Shown: piece by piece, positions 28,808-39,938 of the stretch
Numbering within the stretch: the stretch's first letter is position 1
How the letters are laid out: each line of letters begins with the position of its first letter
Source of the DNA: Anthoceros angustus
Taxonomy: Eukaryota > Streptophyta > Anthocerotopsida > Anthocerotales > Anthocerotaceae
DNA: 64,000 bases
Assembly: GCA_010909165.1 (NCBI GenBank)
Contig: MU008162.1
Location: forward strand, 620,001-684,000
Direction: 5' to 3'
Notes under the pieces: model-generated
Databases searched by the model: none
Told to the model about the DNA's origin: nothing
Seen by the model: only the letters and a program-made list of their open reading frames with translations
Position numbers and translations under genes: made by a program

Positions 28808-30006
28808 CCTTGGGGCACACAAGCACTGCCTGCCTTGCACTCACTTATAAGCTAGACTCTCATCTCGGACGCTTCACTTCTCCTCTCGCTCACCCTCCTC
28901 CATCACTACAGACCACGCCGTCCATCACGGCAACATGAGAACTACGAGCGCAGCATGAGCTCCATCAACCCTATCTACTCCCGGTCCGGTTTGCTCTCCC
29001 CTTGGCCAGCTTGCGACATCCTCCAAACCACGCCGATCATCCTGACAACCGCAGCTCGCACCTCTGCCCAGCCCTCGTGGGCAGCAGCGGTGGTGCTCAG
29101 CCCCTGTGCTGCCAAGCATCCATCATGCTTCTGCCAACCATCTTCATCTGACCCGCGGCACAATTCCCCACAATCGCCACAAACCCCCTGCAAATTTTGG
29201 TTTTGTTGCCAAATTTGGTGTCCCAATTCTTCCAACACCTGGATACCCGGATTACCTAGCTGCCATGCTTCGAATCATCCAGGCCCAGCCGCGTCCGCAC
29301 CAAATTTGAGCTCTCAAAGCGGGAAGAAATCGCTAAAGAGCGGCAAAAAAAAGAGGGGTTGTAGGAAGCCAAGTCAATCTAAAGCAAGGGCCCAGTGAGA
29401 GAAAGAGGGCAAGTAGGCGACGCAGCCAACAACAACAGTGCCGCACTTTGCTTATAAAACGGCACCATTGCACCTCTTGTCGAGATCAACTGCCGATAAA
29501 GGATTCTTCCTTCCTACACTACACATACACATAGGTCCTAGATATTTTTTTTTAGTGAATCTGTCATTTATATTTTTATCTAATTTACAGGCCCTAGGGC
29601 AAATCATATCAGGCGGCCTCCAAGAGCTTCACCATGGGCAGGCCTCCAAGTTCCGGGAGTGAGTGGGGATGGATGGCAATGACCCCACGGGAGAATTGCT
29701 TAACAAACTCCTGGCTGCTCTTGGCATTCCTCAAGGGAGGACCATAGGTGATAGATAGATATATTAGTGCCTTAGGTCTCTCAATCAAATTTTGGTATAT
29801 TACAAAATTAAAACTTAGTTTACTTAAATGAACTTAACAAAGGTCTTGCCATATACAATCTCACACACACTCCCCATGCGACTAGGACCAACTCAGCGAA
29901 CTAGTCTTTGATTTTTATATTTGTGTTTGTGGGATGTAGGGCTACTTCCATTGTGGGCAGCCTTGGGCATTATGTGAGAATTAGATTGGATTGGGTTGAA
30001 TGCCTC

Positions 30007-30199
30007 TTAGCTTTCCAAGCTCCGAGGATGTCTTCCAGACTTACTAGCTTCCCAAGCCCCGGGGATGTCCTCCATACCTACTAGCTTCTCAAGCTTCGAG
30101 GATGTGCTCCAGTCCTAGGAGCTTGTTAGCTACCCAAGCTCTTGGGTATTTTTCAGGCCTGCTAGCTTCCCAGAACTCCCAGGATGGCATCTACCTTCG
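30007..30199. repeat. about 37-45 bp tandem repeat, 5 units
   Basis: Units start at about 30007, 30044, 30081, 30126 and 30162. Each begins TTAGCTTCCCAAGC or a variant and continues to a GAGGATGTCTTCCAG-like end. Units are clearly diverged, so the array is old. Confidence 0.75.
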
Positions 30200-30268
30200 A
30201 GCTTGGGGCAGCTAAATTGAATAGTTGTAGCGTTTCATTAGGGTAAAGAGTCACGTCGTTTCAGTTTT

Positions 30269-30478
30269 TAGTTTAGTTATGTCTTTTCAGCATAAACTAT
30301 TATTGATTGATTTATTCTTTTTTGATATACAATCAATTACTCTTTACCCTAATTATTCACTTGACCCAAGTGTCTAGTTTAGTTGTCTTTTCAGCATAAG
30401 CTATTATTGATTGATCGATTCTTTCTTGATATACAATCAATTACTCTTTACCCTAATTATTCACTTGACCCAAGTGTC
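30269..30478. repeat. 105-bp tandem duplication
   Basis: Two near-identical units (30269-30374 and 30375-30478) start TAGTTTAGTT and end CACTTGACCCAAGTGTC. Each contains ACTCTTTACCCTAA, the exact reverse complement of TTAGGGTAAAGAGT at 30238-30251 just outside, so the block has an inverted-repeat partner and may be a relic of a small DNA transposon. Confidence 0.85.
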
Positions 30479-30690
30479 ACGTGACATGACAAGCAATGTT
30501 GAGCTCGGTGTGTAATACATTTTGCAAATCAACAAAGTACATTTTTCAATTGTACAAAAGTAAGGAAAGTGTTACCACTTGGCTAGTTTGGTGCATGTGT
30601 TCCAACTAGGCAGAGATTCAACTCGTATGTTGCATGTCCACGATGTTGATTGCGTTTAATGGTGAACTTATTCCAGTTATGAGCCTTACC

Positions 30691-30754
30691 GAAAATGATA
30701 TAATCTAGCAATCTAGAGAATCGAAAACGATATAATCTAGCAATCTAGAGAATC
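30691..30754. repeat. 32-bp tandem duplication
   Basis: Two adjacent copies starting GAAAATGATATAATCTAGC and GAAAACGATATAATCTAGC differ by one base. Confidence 0.9.
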
Positions 30755-31481
30755 AAAGTGTAGAATCTTTTAATCCTATTTGCTACTATTATCCCTTATT
30801 ACTTTAGACTAATCCTAGAAAGTAGACCCAAATACTTTACTCAATTTGATTTGTATACCACAATTATCACATTTCAATCCGACCTTTGTAAAGGAATCTT
30901 GGAGAAACAATTAACCCATATGGGCACTGAAAGTTGTGCGCACACCGTAATATAGGTTTCTGTTCACTCAGAGTCTTACTGAGTTACGACATGATGGGCA
31001 TCGTACTTGATTATGCTAGAGTTTCCCTGTGTACGCGTTTCGTGCTCACTCTCTGGGGCTACCTCCTCCATTCCCGTTTCACTTCTACATGCCACGCTGC
31101 AGTGTAGGAATAGTAGTGGAATTCCACCTAACATCGGAAGCGCGCCCTCCGGTTCCAACGTTGCTCAGCATCTAAGGGCCGGGCACTTTGCGGTGTAGGT
31201 AGTAAATTCGAATTTCAAAACTAGTTGTGCTGGGGTGGAGGTCCGTTAAGAAAGGATCAGAGTGCGGCGTGGGACTGCGGGGTGTCGAGGCGGAACCTGC
31301 CCTGAGCTGAAGTTTCTGGATTCTTCCAGGGTTTTTTCTTCCGCTTCAGAAGACGGAACGCCAGCTGGAAGCGATGACAAAACCAGAACAGGAGGTCAGG
31401 ATGGGAATTCGTTAGCTCTGGACGGCAGGATCAGGGGCGGACACCAGGAGTGAGGCTGAAGTGCGCAGAGGGAATTGGAAG

Positions 31482-33102
31482 ATGGCTCGGGACAATGGCA
31501 TCGTGTACATAATGGCTCTTCATACCGCACAACAGTTTATGGCGCTTCGTCGCAAATCTACCGTGACAGCGGCGTTGATTGTAGCCAACACCTTGGTGCA
31601 TTTCCGGCCTGGACCGCTCGACAGGATCTTACCTCATTTGGAGGATGTCTGCTTGAATCCTAATCTCATTTTGGAGGTACTTGTGGCTATGGCTATTTTC
31701 CTTGTGGTTTAAACATGTTGTGTGCATGTATAGGTTGGATCCAGGGCTTTGATGGAGTCAGTCTCCTGAGCTGGGGTTGAGTGTGCTCTTGTCATTTTCC
31801 GGTGTTGCCTTATCCAGCTGCGGGCAGCTCCTCTGTCGGATCCAGGATGTTGCTGTTAGATTTCTGTTGCAGTCGAATTGGATTTGTACCGTGGCTCGTG
31901 TTTGACAATTCCGCTGCCTCTTGCATGACTGACGAGAAAATCACCAGGGTGCAAAAGGCGTGTGCGAGCGGATTGCGATCGCTATTGGATTAGGTCTTGC
32001 ACGAAGAAGTGCTGGTCGGGGTTCAACTCTGAGCATGCTGCAGGAGCTGTTCTCCTACGTTGTTTTTGATGGTTTGCTGCCCGACATCCGGGGAGTACGA
32101 ACCTCCTCTTGGGTTGCGAAGGTACTACATCTCAGACTTGGCTGCTTGCAGGGTTAAGGACCATCGCCATGAGGGGATGGCAAGTGTGTGAATGTGGGAT
32201 GTGAGGATAGACTCACTTAGCGGGTGATGCTTAGTCGCAAGGATGTGTTAGGAATGGCTCGCCCCTTGCGGTGACTCACAGGGTTGCTCTCTGATGTGCA
32301 GGCAAAGGACCTGAGGAGACTGGTTTTGTCGGCATTTTACCATGTCGATCACGCGCATTTGATATACAATATGACGTCATTGCTGTCGAAAGGAGTTGAT
32401 CTTGAGCGAACTCATGGCAGCAAGAAATTCGCAGTCATGGTGGCTGTGCTGCTGGGTCTTTCCCATGGACTCGTTGTCATGTCTTCTAAGCTGCTTGACA
32501 CCTTTGCCGGCATCTCAGGCCCTATGTACCGTTGCGGTGCGGGGTTCTCTGTTGTGCTTTTCGCGATGAAGGTGGTGTTAAGCCAGCATGCCCGATCCGA
32601 CCGCATCGATGTACTTGGTTTCATGGTGCCGACCCGCTACGCGCCTTGGGCAGAGCTTCTGCTTGTGCACGTAGCTTTCCGAGACTCCTCTTTCCTGGGC
32701 CACCTGTGTGGTATTCTGGCTGGTTTCATATACGTCCGATGGCCACGAGGATTCATCGGAGGCCTGACCTGGATAACCTCTCCGATTTGGATCTTACTTT
32801 GGCCGTTCTCCTGGGTCTGCACAAGGATCTGTCGCAGGATCATGCGCTGGGTTGGGCCAAGGTTTCCTGGGGAGTTTAACAGACTGACAGGGCCTGATCC
32901 TGCACGTCCTGATAGATGGCGTTGCCAGATTTGCAATGCTCACAATTCCGTGTTTCAGGAAATCTGTGAAATTTGCCACAACGAACGTCATGTTCCTGAT
33001 GCAACGCCATCGGATCCACGGGGGCCAGGTGGTTTTTTATCTCTCGAGGAAATGCGACAACGTCGACTTCAAAACCTTGCAAGACCTAGCAGAAGAAGAT
33101 AG
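31482..33102 (+). CDS. RBL14: rhomboid-like protein with RanBP2 zinc finger (RBL14 type)
   Basis: Rhomboid intramembrane serine protease family, closest to plant RBL14 and animal RHBDD1. Exons 31482-31676 and 32302-33102 (intron 625 bp) give 331 aa, matching the family. The ATG at 31482 was chosen over an upstream in-frame GTG. Seen: DLRRLVLSAFYHVDHAHLIY near the start of exon 2, hydrophobic helices, a catalytic-site segment GAGFSVVLFAMK, the second catalytic residue in FLGHLCGILAGFIY (His), and a C-terminal RanBP2-type finger with four Cys (WRCQICNAHNSVFQEICEIC). The usual motif is GFSG; here the Gly after the catalytic Ser is Val. The stop lies 17 bp inside the convergent PPR gene. Confidence 0.92.
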
Positions 33103-35890
33103 CATCTTGACTGTTGTGGATACTTTCTCTCAGCCCATCCAGCAGTGAATGTATCTGGTGCAATTGTGGGTGCTGATTGTTTTGTACTTTGAACGTGTAT
33201 ACCATGTTGTTGAATTCCATCCAAGTCTGCCCAGGTTCCTTCTTCACGCCAGCAGCCCGCATTTTCTGCCTGATGTACACGCTCTCTCCCCAGTTACCAG
33301 CTCCAGCATAGATGTTTGACATCAAGACATATGCCGCAGCATCTGTTGCATCCAGCTGCAAGATATGCTCAAAAGCATGTCTCCCAAGCTCCACATTGCC
33401 ATGAATTTGGCAAGCCCCGAGCAAAGATGTCCAGACTACAATGCCTGCTTCAGATGGCATGCTCTTGATGAGGTCCTCTGCCTCATGGAGATATCCAGCA
33501 CGACCCAGCAGGTCCACCATACATGCGTAATGTTCCCTTTCGGGGGCAATGCTGAAGTCTTGAGACATGGACCTGAACAAAAGATATCCCTCATCCAACA
33601 AACCGCCATGGCTGCATGCGGAAAGGAGGCAGAGGAAGATCAGCATGTCCGGCTGTACGCCCTCTTGTTGCATTTGCTGAAACAGCTGAAGTGCCTTCTG
33701 GCCAGCACCACTCTGAGCATAGCCGTGGATGATGGCGTTCCAAGAGACCAGATCCCTTTCAGGTAGGTCGTTGAACACCTTGTGAGCATCTCTCAAACTC
33801 CCGCACTTGGCATACATGTCAACAAGAGCGCTGCCAACGTGTGTGTCAGACTCCAGTCTACTTCTCATGATGTGGGCATGGACCAGTTGCCCTTGATGTA
33901 GGGCTCCAATGTTGGAGCATGCTTTCAGGATACTCAGCAGTGTGACCTTGCTTGGCTGCACGCCGTCCTGTTGCATCTGCTGGAACAGGTCTAGGGCTTC
34001 CTGACTATTACCCAGATGAGCATATCCTGAGATTAGCGCATTCCATGTCACACGATCCTTTGTCACCAACCTTGCAAAGAGTTGGTGCGCATGCGACAGA
34101 GCCCCACACTTTGTGTACATATCAACCAGCGTATTTCCAATGGAAACATCTGACTCAAAGCCATTGAGCCTGATGTGGGCATGCACCAGCTTGCCATGCT
34201 CTAATGTGGTTCCAGCAGCGCACGCCTGCATCAGGCTGACGAGAGTGGCCCTGCTAGGCTGCACGCCCTCCTGTAGCATACTGTGAAAGAGGTGTAGCGC
34301 CATTTCACCTTCTCCGTGCTGGACATATCCTGCAATCATGGCATTCCACACCACAAGGTCTCTTGTCGTCAGACTATCAAACACGGTCTGTGCCTCTTCC
34401 AGGTCTCCACATTTAGCATACATATCAATGAGGACGCTACCAACATAGACATCCGCATCACAAAACTGAGCCCCAATGTGTCTATGAATCAACCTGCCCT
34501 GATCTAAGGCTTGCAAACTGGAACAAGACTTGAGCAAGCTGATGATTGTGACCTTGTCTGGTTGGATGCCTTCATCTTGCATCTGCCGGAAAAATTGAAT
34601 CACATTTTCATTACTGCCCTCATGAGCATGTGCAGCAAGAATAGCATTCCACAGCGTAACATCTCTCGCTGGCAACCTGCTGAACACATGCCGTGCATTG
34701 CCTAAGTTCCCACATCTGGCATACATGTCAATCAGGGATTCCCCAACAGATACATCCCACTCTAACCCACGTTCAATGACATATGCATGAACCACCCTTC
34801 CCTGATCAAGAGCTTGAATGCCAGAACAGGCTTTCAGAATGCTCACCAGTGCAACCTTGTTAGGCTGGACGCCCTCCCTGTGCATCGCTTCATACAGCTC
34901 AAGCGCTGCAACCCCATGCCCTTGCAGAGCATATCCCGCAAGCATGGTACTCCAGGTAACACCATCTTTCCACAAGAGTCTGTCGAACACCTCACGTGCA
35001 ACTTCCAGACTTCCAGATTTCACGTACATGTCCACGAGACTATTACCCACAAGCAGGTCTGACTCCAAACCAGCTTCAACGATGTATGCATGGACCTCCT
35101 TACCATGCTCTTGCACCGAGTCCGTAGAACATGCTTTCAAAATGCTGACCAGCATAACCTTGTCCGGCTGCAATCCCGTGGCCATCATCTGCTGGAACAG
35201 CTGCAGAGCCTCAGAACCATGCCCATGCCGTGCATACCCAGCTATTACAGCAGTCCAGGACACAAGGTCCCTTTCTCGCAATCCATCAAAAACCCTACGT
35301 GCATCCTCTAAGCTCCCACACTTCACATACATGTCAATAAGGGTGTTCCCGACAAATACATGACACTCACAACCACTTTCCACGGCATGAGCATGAATCA
35401 ACTTGCCATCAGCAAGGGCTGCCATGCTGCCACAGGCCTTGAGGGCAGCTACAAACACGTATTCATTGGGCTGCACACTCGACTCCCGCATCCTATAGTA
35501 CAGCTTCAAACCCTGCTCAGCTCCTCCCTGGTTTCCATAACCTGAAATTATGGACGCCCATGCATAGACATCCAAGTAAGGCAGCTTCTCAAACACCTCA
35601 CTTGCTTCCGCCAAGCTCCCACAAGCTGCATACATACGGATGAGATGGCTGCCCAGGAAAGAATTGCCCTCCAACCCACTTGCAACAATAAGGGAATGCA
35701 CTTCTCTGCCACCCCCCAAGTCCTTCTCTTTCAAGCAGCCCTGCAGCCGCTGGTACAGCACGTCCCTCCAAACCATGCCTTGCTCATCCACATGGTCCAC
35801 TGCCTGTAAAGCCAGCCTCCTAACTTTCAAAGTTACAAGAACCTGGTGTGCCCTCTTTGCCCATCTCTTCACACTACCGCCCACGAGCAT
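33086..35890 (-). CDS. PLS-class pentatricopeptide repeat protein with E domain
   Basis: Organellar RNA-binding protein, probably part of C-to-U editing in mitochondria or plastids. One uninterrupted exon of 934 codons; the ATG at 35890 was chosen because the codon at 35902 is TTG. The N-terminus (MLVGGSVKRWAKRAHQVLVT) is rich in basic residues and low in acidic ones, as expected of a transit peptide. PLS triplets run from about residue 60 to 830 (for example NTLIDMYVKCGSLEDARRVF). The C-terminus has E1/E2 motifs (HACMVDLLGRAGYLHEAEDL-like, then GAGNWGESVYIRQKMRAAGV and GQTWMEFNN) and stops before any DYW deaminase domain, so editing would need a deaminase supplied in trans. Lack of introns is typical of PPR genes. 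Confidence 0.95.
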   Translation of the reverse strand: MLVGGSVKRWAKRAHQVLVTLKVRRLALQAVDHVDEQGMVWRDVLYQRLQGCLKEKDLGGGREVHSLIVASGLEGNSFLGSHLIRMYAACGSLAEASEVFEKLPYLDVYAWASIISGYGNQGGAEQGLKLYYRMRESSVQPNEYVFVAALKACGSMAALADGKLIHAHAVESGCECHVFVGNTLIDMYVKCGSLEDARRVFDGLRERDLVSWTAVIAGYARHGHGSEALQLFQQMMATGLQPDKVMLVSILKACSTDSVQEHGKEVHAYIVEAGLESDLLVGNSLVDMYVKSGSLEVAREVFDRLLWKDGVTWSTMLAGYALQGHGVAALELYEAMHREGVQPNKVALVSILKACSGIQALDQGRVVHAYVIERGLEWDVSVGESLIDMYARCGNLGNARHVFSRLPARDVTLWNAILAAHAHEGSNENVIQFFRQMQDEGIQPDKVTIISLLKSCSSLQALDQGRLIHRHIGAQFCDADVYVGSVLIDMYAKCGDLEEAQTVFDSLTTRDLVVWNAMIAGYVQHGEGEMALHLFHSMLQEGVQPSRATLVSLMQACAAGTTLEHGKLVHAHIRLNGFESDVSIGNTLVDMYTKCGALSHAHQLFARLVTKDRVTWNALISGYAHLGNSQEALDLFQQMQQDGVQPSKVTLLSILKACSNIGALHQGQLVHAHIMRSRLESDTHVGSALVDMYAKCGSLRDAHKVFNDLPERDLVSWNAIIHGYAQSGAGQKALQLFQQMQQEGVQPDMLIFLCLLSACSHGGLLDEGYLLFRSMSQDFSIAPEREHYACMVDLLGRAGYLHEAEDLIKSMPSEAGIVVWTSLLGACQIHGNVELGRHAFEHILQLDATDAAAYVLMSNIYAGAGNWGESVYIRQKMRAAGVKKEPGQTWMEFNNMVYTFKVQNNQHPQLHQIHSLLDGLRESIHNSQDAIFFC

Positions 35891-36188
35891 CGCAGACACC
35901 AAAAACCATCACAAACATTTTCCCGTTTCTGGGTCCCGGAAAGGAACGGTGCTTATCGTAGACAAGTACGTCATCCAATGGCGATCATCGAACTCTACCA
36001 CATCGAGCTTTGGGCCCAGTTTTCTTGTCAACCGCGCATCGAAACTGCAAGGCCAGGGGCAGATGAAAGCGTGGAAAAGCTGCAGAAGCTCCAGTATTTG
36101 GACAGTTATGGAAGATTCAGTATTTTACAACAACGCCCAGCTACAGAGGCTTTGTAGATTAAAACAATGGTATACAATAACACAGGGT

Positions 36189-39100
36189 TTACAGGTTTAG
36201 CAGGTTGGAGAGCGAGTTGAGGCCATTGACGATCCACTGTCGTTGCTGGTTTGGGTGAGTCAGATTGAGCTCAAACATCTCCTTGGAGGGCAGATTGCCA
36301 GGCTCCCAGAAACCCACAATCCTGGCCACCACCTCAGCGCTTGCTTGGACGTGGTCCAGGTCGCAGCTGGTCCATAGCCGCTGCGCAAGCTGCAACCTGC
36401 GCTGCTTGGAATCTACAGGCACGTCCCACCGGAAGTAGAGCTCCTCCTTCTCCTCCATGGTCAGCCTGGTGCGCATCCGGCGGGCAAGCAGCTCCCTCTC
36501 CCGCCGAAGAGAGCGGGCGCTAGCAGACAGTGGAGTGCCCAGCTCATCTTGGAACAGACTCTTGATCGGGCTGGGGCTGAAGCTGGGATTGGGGCTGTTC
36601 ATGATGCATGGGTCGGAACCGTTCTCATGCAGCCATGTGAGGCGACGCAACTCCACCTCCATGTAGATGGCGTCTGCTGGGTCGCCTCTGAAGAGGAGGT
36701 AGAACTGGGTCCTGTGGATGATGGACACTTGGCAGATGTGCCACAGCTCGATGATGAGGTTCCGCTGGACCTCGTACTGGGCGTGCCATGGCAGGGTCTG
36801 CGGTGTGGGAGCTGGTTGAAGGAGCTCCACTGCGCCTGCTTCCTCCTGTTCCTGTGGGGACACCTCTCCGGGAACTGACTTGTTGGCTTCCAGTTCCAGC
36901 ACCTGGCACATTAGTAGCTGCTTCTGGTACTGCAGCTTGGAGACCCGCTCCTTGAGCTCGCTTACGTAGGCCCGGATGCTCTTGATGTTCTCCTCTGCTG
37001 CGGTCTTGAACAGATTTTGCATCTTGCGCACATCCACAGAATTCTTCTTCTTTTGGGTCTCCTTGGATGCATCTCCCTCCTTGCCTTGAGACCTGGTGTT
37101 GTTGCTGGGTGTGCGAGGAGATGGAGGAGGAACGTTTTCGTTGTTCTCACTCCTCCTGGTGCCAGGTGAGCCTGGGGAGCAAGGCGGGCTGCCCGCCAGC
37201 AACCTGTACCTGATGTTGCCGCTCACTCCAAACGGCATAGTTTTCTTCTTCTTCACCGGAGTGCCCGAAGAAGGTGCTGCTGGTGAGGCCTCCTCGGAGG
37301 CCACTGGGGATGCCGGCACTGATTCCATGAGCAATTTGTCCAGAGATATTTGGACATTCTCTAGCTGAGCTTCCAAGGTGGCAATGGTTGCCTCTGTGTT
37401 GTACTTCTCCTCCCCAAGCGCTTGCAACCTGGATAGCTCCTGGTGCATGGACTTCCTCATGCTGACAGTAGTCACTGCAAGAGTAGAGCTTCCTTGCTCG
37501 GACCGGCTTGGGTTGGTCCTGAGGGAGTGCATTGACTGGATCTCCGACCGAAGCTTAGATATGGCAGCAGCTGCATCCTCGTTCATGCCAGACTGTGCTA
37601 GACGCAAGCATTCAACCTCCTTCTGGAGGGCCTCCAGAGCCCGACCCGCATCCTCCCCGAGCTCGTCCTGTAAATGTTCAAGCTTGTGAATCTCCTGAAC
37701 CAGCATGAGGGCCGACTCTGACCGTCTGACACTCAGACCTGGTTGCCTTATGCTGAGGTGGTCTGCAAGAGTGACATTGCGCTGCGGCGAGAGCTGCTGG
37801 TCTGCCTGAGGCACTGGCTCCTCAGTAGGCTGCACCACCTTCTTGGCTTCTTGTTCCTCTGCCAGTTTCTTCTTCACTTCCTCGAGCTCTCCTTCCAGTC
37901 TCATCCTGACCTCATCGAGCTCTCCTTCCAGTCTCCTCCTGACCTCATCGAGCTCTCCTCCCATTTTCATCTTCACCTCCTCCAGCTCTGCTTGAACAGC
38001 TTCGAGCTCTCCTTCCATTTTCCTTCTCACCTCCTCAATCTCTCCTTGAGCAGCGTCTCGCTGCCTTTTCAATTCTTTAAGCTCGAGAACCATCCTCTCG
38101 CCTCCTTCCACTTTCCGTTTAACCTCCTCAAGCTCCCCTTGAGCCACGTCGCGCTGCCGTTGCAACTCGAGAACTCTTCTCTCGTCTCCTTCAAGTCTCC
38201 GTCTCACCTCCTCAAGCTCTGCCTGGGCAGCGTCTCGCTGCCGTTGCAACTCTTCCAGCTCGAGAACCCTTCTCTCGGCTCCTTCTACTCTCCGGCTCAC
38301 CGCCTTAAGCTCTGCTTGGGCAGCGTCTCGCTGCCGTTGCAATTCTTCCAGCTCGAGAACCCTTTTCTCATCTCCTTCCAGTCTTCGTTTCACCTCCTCG
38401 AGCTCGGCTTGAGCAGCGTCTCGCTGCCGTTGCAACTTGGTCACCTCCTCAGCCATTCTCTCATCTTCCTCCAACCTCCTTTTCACCTCCTCCAGCTCTT
38501 CTTTAGCAGCATCTCGCTGCCGTTGCAACTCTTTCAGCTCGAGAGCCATTCTCTCATCCTCTTCCAGTCTCCGCTTCACCTCCTCAAGCTCTCCTCGAGC
38601 TGCGTCTCGCTGCCGTTGCAACTCTTTCAGCTCGAGAGCTATTCTCTCATCCTCTTCCAGTCTCCTCTTCGCCTCCTCAAGCTCTCCTCGAGCGGCATCT
38701 CGCTGCCGTTGCAACTCTTTCAACTCGATATCCATCCTCTCAATCTCCAGGTCCTTAGACAGCAACAACGCCTCAGTGGACATGGAAACCGCCGCCAGTT
38801 CAGGAGTCCTCCTCTCCGCCTCAAGCCTTGCCACCTCTCTCTGCAGCTGCTTCACAAGCAGCTTGTCAGAAATGACGACATTCACCTCAGCCTTGTTCGT
38901 CACCTCCTTCGCCCGAGTTGCAAAGGACAGAGTGTTCCTCGTCTGCTCAGCATGACTATGAGCAGGACTCATGGTACAGATGATTGCAGTCCTCGCATTC
39001 CCTCCAAGAGAATTCTGCAGAATCCGGGTAAGCTTGGAGTCCCTATAGGGGATATGCCCGCTGTTCCCACCACTGAGCTTCCTGATCACCGTCCCAAGCG

Positions 39101-39938
39101 TGAGCAGGCTCCGATTGATGTAAGTCCCTTCTTTCAGCCTGGCACCCTCAGCCTGAGTCTGCGATGCCCTCTCACTCCCAGCCAAATCCACGAAGTTCAG
39201 GCTCGCCACCAAGGCGGCAGCACTGGGAGCAACCTCACCAGGACCCGCCCTCGCGAAACTCTCCACGCTAACCCGGATGATCTGGTGAGACCTGGAGCTG
39301 GTGTCATTCAGGCTGGTCTGCCCAACCTGCCTTTGCGCCTCGCACACTGCCAGAATCCTCCGCAGGTGATCCATGTCCCGAATCACCTCCTCCACAATCT
39401 TTTCCACAATAGTCCCCTTCTCCGGATCATCCAGCAGCTTCAGCCCCTGCCCACCCCCACTCCCAGCCTCCGGATGCAGCAGGTCCCTCACCGCCTCGTT
39501 GTAGATCTCCATAGCCGAGACCTTGAGCACAAATTCCCTATCCTCCTTTCTCCGGATGTACTCATAAATGTCCCGAACAGCGCACTCCATGATCCCGCGC
39601 ATGGTGTACGTCTTCCCACTGCTCGTCTGGCCATAGGCAAAAATGGTGGAATTCAAGCCAGTGAGCGCAGACAACGACACATCCTTGGCCCCATCCTCAT
39701 ATACCCGCTGGGTCGCACATTCCGGCCCAAACACCCGATCAAACACATAGGAAGAAGGCAATGCCGACCTTTCCGCAGGCCTCTCCCGCTCCCCAGACGC
39801 CGGCTTGAACACCACAGTGTGCTCATTCAAGCAAACCCAGTCCGCAGTCTCCCCTTGCGCAACCTCCTTCCCATTCAGCGGCCTCACTCGCACAGTCACG
39901 AAAATCTTCTCCTCTCGCACCTTCGACCGGGCCATCAT
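36189..39938 (-). CDS. NACK-type kinesin (kinesin-7), intronless
   Basis: Plus-end kinesin of the NACK/HINKEL group, which in tobacco and Arabidopsis activates the NPK1-type MAPKKK at the phragmoplast for cell-plate growth. 1249 aa from the ATG at 39938 (the codon at 39947 is TTG). The motor domain spans residues 10-345 with P-loop GQTSSGKT (about 103-110), switch I NDTSSRSH and switch [10 protein letters not shown] long coiled coil follows, built on tandem repeats (see repeat entry). The C-terminal region ([20 protein letters not shown] then ELRRLTWL) is the conserved NACK tail (DUF3490), which separates it from CENP-E-like kinesin-7. A single exon is odd, because flowering-plant NACK genes have many introns; no poly-A relic or target duplication was seen beside it. 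Confidence 0.95.
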   Translation of the reverse strand: MMARSKVREEKIFVTVRVRPLNGKEVAQGETADWVCLNEHTVVFKPASGERERPAERSALPSSYVFDRVFGPECATQRVYEDGAKDVSLSALTGLNSTIFAYGQTSSGKTYTMRGIMECAVRDIYEYIRRKEDREFVLKVSAMEIYNEAVRDLLHPEAGSGGGQGLKLLDDPEKGTIVEKIVEEVIRDMDHLRRILAVCEAQRQVGQTSLNDTSSRSHQIIRVSVESFARAGPGEVAPSAAALVASLNFVDLAGSERASQTQAEGARLKEGTYINRSLLTLGTVIRKLSGGNSGHIPYRDSKLTRILQNSLGGNARTAIICTMSPAHSHAEQTRNTLSFATRAKEVTNKAEVNVVISDKLLVKQLQREVARLEAERRTPELAAVSMSTEALLLSKDLEIERMDIELKELQRQRDAARGELEEAKRRLEEDERIALELKELQRQRDAARGELEEVKRRLEEDERMALELKELQRQRDAAKEELEEVKRRLEEDERMAEEVTKLQRQRDAAQAELEEVKRRLEGDEKRVLELEELQRQRDAAQAELKAVSRRVEGAERRVLELEELQRQRDAAQAELEEVRRRLEGDERRVLELQRQRDVAQGELEEVKRKVEGGERMVLELKELKRQRDAAQGEIEEVRRKMEGELEAVQAELEEVKMKMGGELDEVRRRLEGELDEVRMRLEGELEEVKKKLAEEQEAKKVVQPTEEPVPQADQQLSPQRNVTLADHLSIRQPGLSVRRSESALMLVQEIHKLEHLQDELGEDAGRALEALQKEVECLRLAQSGMNEDAAAAISKLRSEIQSMHSLRTNPSRSEQGSSTLAVTTVSMRKSMHQELSRLQALGEEKYNTEATIATLEAQLENVQISLDKLLMESVPASPVASEEASPAAPSSGTPVKKKKTMPFGVSGNIRYRLLAGSPPCSPGSPGTRRSENNENVPPPSPRTPSNNTRSQGKEGDASKETQKKKNSVDVRKMQNLFKTAAEENIKSIRAYVSELKERVSKLQYQKQLLMCQVLELEANKSVPGEVSPQEQEEAGAVELLQPAPTPQTLPWHAQYEVQRNLIIELWHICQVSIIHRTQFYLLFRGDPADAIYMEVELRRLTWLHENGSDPCIMNSPNPSFSPSPIKSLFQDELGTPLSASARSLRRERELLARRMRTRLTMEEKEELYFRWDVPVDSKQRRLQLAQRLWTSCDLDHVQASAEVVARIVGFWEPGNLPSKEMFELNLTHPNQQRQWIVNGLNSLSNLLNL
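38020..38740 (-). repeat. about 87-90 bp coding repeat in the kinesin coiled coil
   Basis: Roughly eight in-frame units encode variations on [19 protein letters not shown] followed by [10 protein letters not shown]. On the + strand the phrase TCTCGCTGCCGTTGCAACTC recurs about every 87-90 bp. The units keep the heptad register, so length changes would lengthen or shorten the rod without breaking it. Confidence 0.9.

Larger units (their letters stand above)
28808..31481. other. intergenic, 2.7 kb with ORF remnants and repeats
   Basis: Upstream of MED14, 28955-29400 has overlapping ORFs on both strands. One frame at about 29140-29310 reads like protein (PANFGFVAKFGVPILPTPGY) and, after a shift, continues FELSKREEIAKERQKKEGL to a stop at 29362-29364. 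Another protein-like stretch follows a possible acceptor at 29591 and contains NDPTGELLNKLLAALGIPQG. I do not recognise it; it could be a decayed gene. The remainder to 31481 is AT-rich with the three tandem repeats listed separately. Confidence 0.4.

Noticed and set aside
34818-35363. 181-codon + strand ORF
   Set aside because: Antisense to the PPR repeats; periodic text reflects the repeat unit on the other strand.
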